A DNA stretch of 24,895 nucleotides from a virus, in IMG/VR virus record IMGVR_UViG_3300017769_003220, positions 1 to 24,895 of that record; one strand, written 5' to 3'. Shown here piece by piece: positions 21,162-24,895 of this stretch. The number at the start of each line of letters is the position of its first letter. Position 1 is the first letter of the stretch. Both the position numbers and the translations under genes were made by a program. The notes under the pieces were generated by a model that was not told the DNA's origin, made no database searches, and saw only the letters and a list, made by a program, of their open reading frames with translations.

Positions 21162-23602
21162 CCAGCTTCTGACGGCGTATAATGGACCGCCAGATTCCCA
21201 ATCTTGGCTGCCCCGGCGGCTGAACAGACCAATTTGATTGCAATGTGAGTTGAATAACCAGTAATCGTCATTCGGCCCAGGCCATAAGTCGTTTTGTTGA
21301 TAATACCAACATCCTCCTGGGTCAGGATGTCAGTTGGATCCGTGGCAACAGAAATAGACCAATCATTGGTGATGGTTGCATCTAGGCTCATAAAATCCTT
21401 GAATGTTGCAGGCGTGGATCCGTCTAGAAATGGCAGCTGCACTGTCACTGGGCTTGTGTCGTATTGGTCATTATCTGGACCGCCCAAGCTGTAAAGCTTG
21501 TTATCGGATCCGCGACACAAGAGTTGTGATCCGTCATAAGAAAAATCAGTGACAGTGAAGCCAGGTTCGTAAATAGACCAGGCTGAGATCTTGCTGGATG
21601 GGAAATAACTGAAAACGTAAATCTTTGTGCCGATGGCAAGAAAATATCTGCCATCACGCGGAGACAGAATCCCTACCGCCTTCCTGGCAGCTGTCTCATT
21701 GGTTTGAATTTCTGCAAGCACCAGTTCATCTATCGGGTTCCCAATGTCCTCAACAAAAGCAGCATTGGAACTGTCACGCGCACGGAGGGATCGGATCCCG
21801 GATAGATCTAAATAAAAAACATCATTATCTCCAAATTCGACAACCGAATTCGGTGCAATCGTTCCTGTGTTATGCAGCACCTGGACTTGCTGGGATTGAT
21901 CTGGATCTACATCTGCAAACCAGATTTGAACCGCCTGTTCTGCAAAAATTGCCAGGTTGTTGAAATAGTTCGCAATCGCCTTTAGGTCTTCCGATCCAGA
22001 TGCATTGTTGGAAAGATTGATTGCTGCACAAGCTCCGGTATTTAAGGTTGAGTTATAAGTAAAAGAATTCCATTCATTAGGATTATCGATATCAGACTGA
22101 TGCCAGATCGATCCTGACAAACTATGCATCTTCGATTTTACTGTCAGAACAAACGGACCAGGGGTGAACCCCGCTACGTTGGAATCGTCTGCACCTCCAT
22201 CCAGTGTATCGAGATTATAATCATCAGTTGTGACGTTACCGGTTGAGGTAACCACCACCACCTTAGTGTTCTGATTGCTGCCAGAATTTTTGCTGATAAT
22301 ATTGACAATCGATCCATTTGCGGTTGCTTCATATTCCGGGGCCGATGCAAATTCATTGATTGCTGTTGCAACCAGCGATGCCGTATTCGAGTTTGACGTT
22401 GTCCAGGGAATAAAAGTTTCGATGATCTTGACGCCGTCTACAGTGATATTAGTGATCGCGTTGTTGACCCCGCCGCTCATGTTTGCCGTGGTCGCTGTGA
22501 CTGCACCATCAACCTCTGCCGCAACTACATATCCGTTGGGTGTTACACCAACATCTGCAGCGGTAATGGTCACCACATTGGTTGATGCGGATGCCGAGTA
22601 ATTTGGGGTTGAGGTGAAGCTGTTGATGGCTGCTGCAACGGCGGTTGCAGTCGTGTCATTGTTGCCGGTATGAGCAATTGCATTTTCATGGATCTGGGCT
22701 CCATTAACACGGATGATACGAACATTGTCACCAGGGTTGTCTGTCCCTGCAGTGATTGTTACGGATCCCGTGGAAGCTGTTCCGCCTGCGCTCCCGGCAG
22801 TTATGCGAAACCTTGCCCTAGCTCTGCCATCAAACCAATCTGCTACCCGGTTGTTTGGAGTGACAGAACTATTGTTCGTTGCATTCAAACCCTCCCAATA
22901 ATGATAAATCTTTCCGTCTGCAAACCTGGCTGCTGAATAAACAAAACCATTGAAAAAGTCTGCACCTAATAACTCTGTCATCTTGATGCTGGCAAACGTG
23001 GTCTGGTTACTGATTACCATCCCGGCAGTCTTTGTGATCGTCATCGCCGTCCCTTGAGCAATTAAGCCCTGGATAATGACCTTGTTCCCCTCTGAAGTGG
23101 CTATGTATTCCGGATTGCCGCCTGAAGTAAAACTGACAAATTGATTAATCTCTTCTGCAACTGCTTCAGCTGTTGTGACGTTGTTGCCCGTATGCGCAAT
23201 AGTGGTGTCAATGATCGTTACGCTGTTAATGGTAATCTGCGAAATGGTATCTGTGGTTTGAGTGCCTCCAGTAATCTGGAAACTGGCTTCGCATTCAGGG
23301 TGTCGCAGCTGAACGTAATTGACGTTGGTAGGAGTGCCGGTAGCGAATGTAACGTCAGCGGATGCCGCTGATCCGAAGACGTAAGTCTGGCCTCCAGCTG
23401 CCGCCAAGCCGACTGTGACCGGACTCCCACTTCCATCTACCGGCAACGTGGCAAGCGCAACGAATGCTTTGCGCTTTTCGATTTCCCCACCTCTGGTCAG
23501 ATGGGCATTCGTTAATGTGACGAGACTTCCAGGAACACTGGTGACGTTGGTTCGCCTGGTGTCAAGACCTGACTTGAAATCCTCTACAAGGATGTATGGC
23601 AT
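21158..23602 (-). CDS. Tail tubular protein B-like, gp12-type, with three repeated domains (814 aa)
   Basis: The start E-D-F-K-S-G-L-D-T-R-R-T, with N-A-H-L-T-R-G-G-E-I-E-K-R-K, is typical of podophage tail-nozzle/stabilisation proteins. The body is beta-rich. Between ~115 and ~460 three units share one plan: I-T-x-x-x-V-x-I, an A-H-T-G-N-N or equivalent turn, A-x-A-V-A-x-x-I-N-x-F, P-E/N-Y-x-A, V-x-I (units near 121-175, 296-348 and 384-438). The C-terminal half (about 480-814) resembles the propeller part of gp12 proteins (I-A-I-F-A-E-Q-A-V-Q-I-W, I-R-S-L-R-A-R-D). T7 gp12 is 794 aa. The ATG overlaps the upstream stop (TGATG). It would form the distal tail tube. Confidence 0.82.
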   Translation of the reverse strand: MPYILVEDFKSGLDTRRTNVTSVPGSLVTLTNAHLTRGGEIEKRKAFVALATLPVDGSGSPVTVGLAAAGGQTYVFGSAASADVTFATGTPTNVNYVQLRHPECEASFQITGGTQTTDTISQITINSVTIIDTTIAHTGNNVTTAEAVAEEINQFVSFTSGGNPEYIATSEGNKVIIQGLIAQGTAMTITKTAGMVISNQTTFASIKMTELLGADFFNGFVYSAARFADGKIYHYWEGLNATNNSSVTPNNRVADWFDGRARARFRITAGSAGGTASTGSVTITAGTDNPGDNVRIIRVNGAQIHENAIAHTGNNDTTATAVAAAINSFTSTPNYSASASTNVVTITAADVGVTPNGYVVAAEVDGAVTATTANMSGGVNNAITNITVDGVKIIETFIPWTTSNSNTASLVATAINEFASAPEYEATANGSIVNIISKNSGSNQNTKVVVVTSTGNVTTDDYNLDTLDGGADDSNVAGFTPGPFVLTVKSKMHSLSGSIWHQSDIDNPNEWNSFTYNSTLNTGACAAINLSNNASGSEDLKAIANYFNNLAIFAEQAVQIWFADVDPDQSQQVQVLHNTGTIAPNSVVEFGDNDVFYLDLSGIRSLRARDSSNAAFVEDIGNPIDELVLAEIQTNETAARKAVGILSPRDGRYFLAIGTKIYVFSYFPSSKISAWSIYEPGFTVTDFSYDGSQLLCRGSDNKLYSLGGPDNDQYDTSPVTVQLPFLDGSTPATFKDFMSLDATITNDWSISVATDPTDILTQEDVGIINKTTYGLGRMTITGYSTHIAIKLVCSAAGAAKIGNLAVHYTPSEAG

Positions 23603-24318
23603 CAGCTGCTGCTCTGGTTAGCAACAACCGGCGGCCCTTTAGGAAGGTATTGATTGAGCGGGATCTCACCTCCGATGATAAACATCTCGGATTTACTGCT
23701 ACGCGCTTTCAATCTTGCATAATGGGCATTCGCTTGAGCCAGTTTATTCTGTGCGTCAGGCTGCTTCTGTCTGGCTAAGATTTCTGCGGCGGCATACAGA
23801 ACAATCAACTGGTCATCCAAGTCAGCGGTATCGCTGTCTGAAATGAATGTTGATAGATTCTTGATCCCGTGGATCCGTATCTTTCCGGATCCGGTTGTGG
23901 TGTTGGTGTTGTTATTAGGAATGGGCCAAAGCTCGATCTGATTATTCTCGTAAGCATCATATCGATAAACAGGATAACTGCGGATGTCCTGGTCCGAATC
24001 ATATTGATTGTATTCGCTGGCGCCTATCCCGTATTCAATTTTGTGCCATTGATCTCCCCATTTAAACTCAACACGTTCGATCCGCTCAAATACTACGTCA
24101 GACGGGACATCGTAATAGCGTTGCCCCGATGCAGTATTGATATCCCGGCGAACAGCTAAAAAAGGCCAGGAATAATCATTCCAAAGCCTTTTTTGAGTGC
24201 GTTGCAACGTGTTGATTAAAACATCGCGGGTCGCTTTTCCTAAACTGGCTTGCAGTGAATGACCAACTTCAGATCGAAGGTCTTCGATCAATACTGTCAG
24301 CTGTGTGCCTCTTGCCAT
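23602..24318 (-). CDS. Tail tubular protein A-like, gp11-type adaptor (238 aa)
   Basis: Helical N-terminal region (T-Q-L-T-V-L-I-E-D-L-R-S-E, then N-T-L-Q-R-T-Q-K-R-L-W-N-D-Y-S-W-P-F-L, about 8-55) followed by a beta region with R-Y-Y-D-V-P-S-D-V and I-E-L-W-P-I-P, and a final helix L-I-V-L-Y-A-A-A-E-I-L-A-R-Q. This is the usual arrangement of gatekeeper/adaptor proteins that join connector and nozzle; T7 gp11 is 196 aa. It lies directly before the gp12-like gene and overlaps stops and starts on both sides (TAATG, TGATG). Confidence 0.8.
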   Translation of the reverse strand: MARGTQLTVLIEDLRSEVGHSLQASLGKATRDVLINTLQRTQKRLWNDYSWPFLAVRRDINTASGQRYYDVPSDVVFERIERVEFKWGDQWHKIEYGIGASEYNQYDSDQDIRSYPVYRYDAYENNQIELWPIPNNNTNTTTGSGKIRIHGIKNLSTFISDSDTADLDDQLIVLYAAAEILARQKQPDAQNKLAQANAHYARLKARSSKSEMFIIGGEIPLNQYLPKGPPVVANQSSS

Positions 24319-24677
24319 TATTCTGCTGCTGCTTCAGGTTCCTCTTTTTTTGGGGCTGCGGCGGCTTTCTTTTTTGTCGCTTTTTTAGGCGGATCTGCAA
24401 AATATGAATCCGGGATTTTAGCTTCTGCAATTTTCATTGGCAGTTCGCCGTAAGGACCAAAAACTTCTGCTACCTTTGGAGCGCGATATGAATAATTTAA
24501 ATAATCTCTTTCGGATACAGAATCACCAGGTTTTGTTCCTGTTTTTTCTATTTCTGTGACAGATACATCTCCATGCAGATATCGCAGCATCACTAATTCC
24601 GCGACACTACATCCATCTTTGTGAACTGTCATCCCGATATTACCTCCAAGGGCAACTGTGCATTTGTAAACATCCAT
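24318..24677 (-). CDS. Hypothetical virion-operon protein with Lys/Ala tail (119 aa)
   Basis: The N-terminal ~75 residues follow a pattern seen in small phage proteins between capsid and adaptor genes: V-A-L-G-G-N-x-G-M-T-V-x-K-D-G-C-S-V-A-E-L-V-M-L-R-Y-L-H-G. Residues ~96-119 are a low-complexity Lys/Ala/Glu tail (K-K-A-T-K-K-K then acidic end). I know no function. The start at 24677 is kept because the pattern begins there, although its ribosome site is weak; an internal ATG (codon 16) has GGAGG ten bases upstream. It may be a head-completion or decoration protein (inference). Confidence 0.72.
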   Translation of the reverse strand: MDVYKCTVALGGNIGMTVHKDGCSVAELVMLRYLHGDVSVTEIEKTGTKPGDSVSERDYLNYSYRAPKVAEVFGPYGELPMKIAEAKIPDSYFADPPKKATKKKAAAAPKKEEPEAAAE

Positions 24678-24696
24678 AGCTATTTTTCGGTTATAG

Positions 24697-24714
24697 GCGG
24701 GGCCGAAGCCCCGC
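24697..24714 (-). terminator. GC-rich UUCG-loop hairpin after the capsid gene
   Basis: On the - strand GCGGGGC-TTCG-GCCCCGC is a perfect 7-base stem with a UUCG tetraloop closed by C-G, an exceptionally stable RNA hairpin. It lies between the capsid stop and the 119-aa start. No U-run follows it in the operon direction, while TATTTT follows on the + strand. It may be a partial terminator or a processing/stability element that lowers expression of downstream genes relative to capsid. Confidence 0.6.
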
Positions 24715-24721
24715 TATTTTG

Positions 24722-24895
24722 TCAGGAAATTTCGTAAACTCCGTGACAATTCAACTGCGAGGAACACATGACACAAGTGGTCGTGATTGCTCGGTACATC
24801 ACATACTGTGTTGCGCTTCTAGCCGGTGAATGACGCTTCATTTTCTCGCCCTGCATATAGTGCATTTTCAGCTTGCTGGAATCGATAATGTAACA
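24722..24895 (-). CDS. C-terminal end of probable major capsid protein (partial, 57 aa visible)
   Basis: An open frame enters from the right edge and ends at TGA (24724-24722). The visible part reads C-Y-I-I-D-S-S-K-L-K-M-H-Y-M-Q-G-E-K-M-K-R, then T-Q-Y-V-M-Y-R-A-I-T-T-T-C-V-M-C-S-S-Q-L-N-C-H-G-V-Y. The pattern 'D-x-S-x-L-K ... Y ... N-x-x-x-H-G' with strand content near the end is what phage coat proteins often show. Gene order (this, small protein, tail A, tail B) equals T7 gp10-gp11-gp12 with one insertion. The gene starts outside the window, so the identification leans on context. Confidence 0.65.
   Translation of the reverse strand, partial: CYIIDSSKLKMHYMQGEKMKRHSPARSATQYVMYRAITTTCVMCSSQLNCHGVYEIS

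Noticed and set aside
21158-23602. Diversity-generating retroelement target in the tail protein
   Set aside because: No reverse transcriptase or template repeat is present in the window and the repeats are diverged domains, not a variable/template pair.

Overview
The window is most simply read as part of a temperate tailed-phage genome (free phage or prophage) of a bacterial, probably proteobacterial, host. The evidence is an integrase/excisionase/repressor module beside a replication module, plus a virion operon whose order matches T7-like podoviruses. No host housekeeping gene, tRNA or rRNA is recognisable, so the host cannot be named. No RNA polymerase, T7-type DNA polymerase, terminase, portal or lysis gene lies inside the window. 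Those present in this phage must lie outside.

Layout. (1) 4-198, + strand: one small unknown gene, converging on the next block across a long hairpin (211-253). (2) 244-6761, - strand: the early/replication operon. In transcription order it holds a Cro-like HTH protein, a RuvC-like resolvase, a 72-aa unknown, a RecB/Cas4-like PD-(D/E)XK nuclease, an ssDNA-binding-like protein, a primase-polymerase/helicase fusion, two small unknowns, a mostly helical protein with an SSB-like C-terminal tail, and a DUF6378-like protein. Most junctions are stop/start overlaps. A 470-base gap at 1265-1734 contains ten direct and four inverted copies of a TTTCGC word, spaced about one helical turn apart around an AT-rich core; this is the best candidate replication origin. 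(3) 6762-6918: divergent control region with a promoter candidate in each direction and palindromic operator candidates. (4) 6919-8888, + strand: lysogeny operon with a 59-aa Trp-rich protein, a Cro/CI-type repressor, an excisionase-like HTH protein and a tyrosine integrase that overlaps it by 136 bases. (5) 8889-9071: intergenic region with hairpins and three direct 9-mers, a candidate attP arm region. (6) 9072-24895, - strand: the virion operon. In transcription order it holds the end of a probable major capsid protein, a 119-aa protein, tail tube A-like and B-like proteins, a GNAT-like protein in the T7 gp13 slot, two related Cys-headed proteins, a gp14-like protein, a coiled-coil gp15-like protein and a 2400-aa gp16-position protein with ParB-like and zincin-like segments.

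How it fits together. The switch would choose between rightward lysogenic expression (repressor, excision/integration) and leftward early expression. The early operon supplies origin melting and priming, ssDNA handling, end processing and junction resolution. The virion operon builds a short-tailed particle whose internal proteins would be ejected into the host. The giant terminal protein appears to merge the ejection-protein role with domains of phage polyvalent proteins. The whole window is conspicuously rich in the palindromes GGATCC and CAGCTG. All functional statements are from reading motifs and gene order; no database search was possible.
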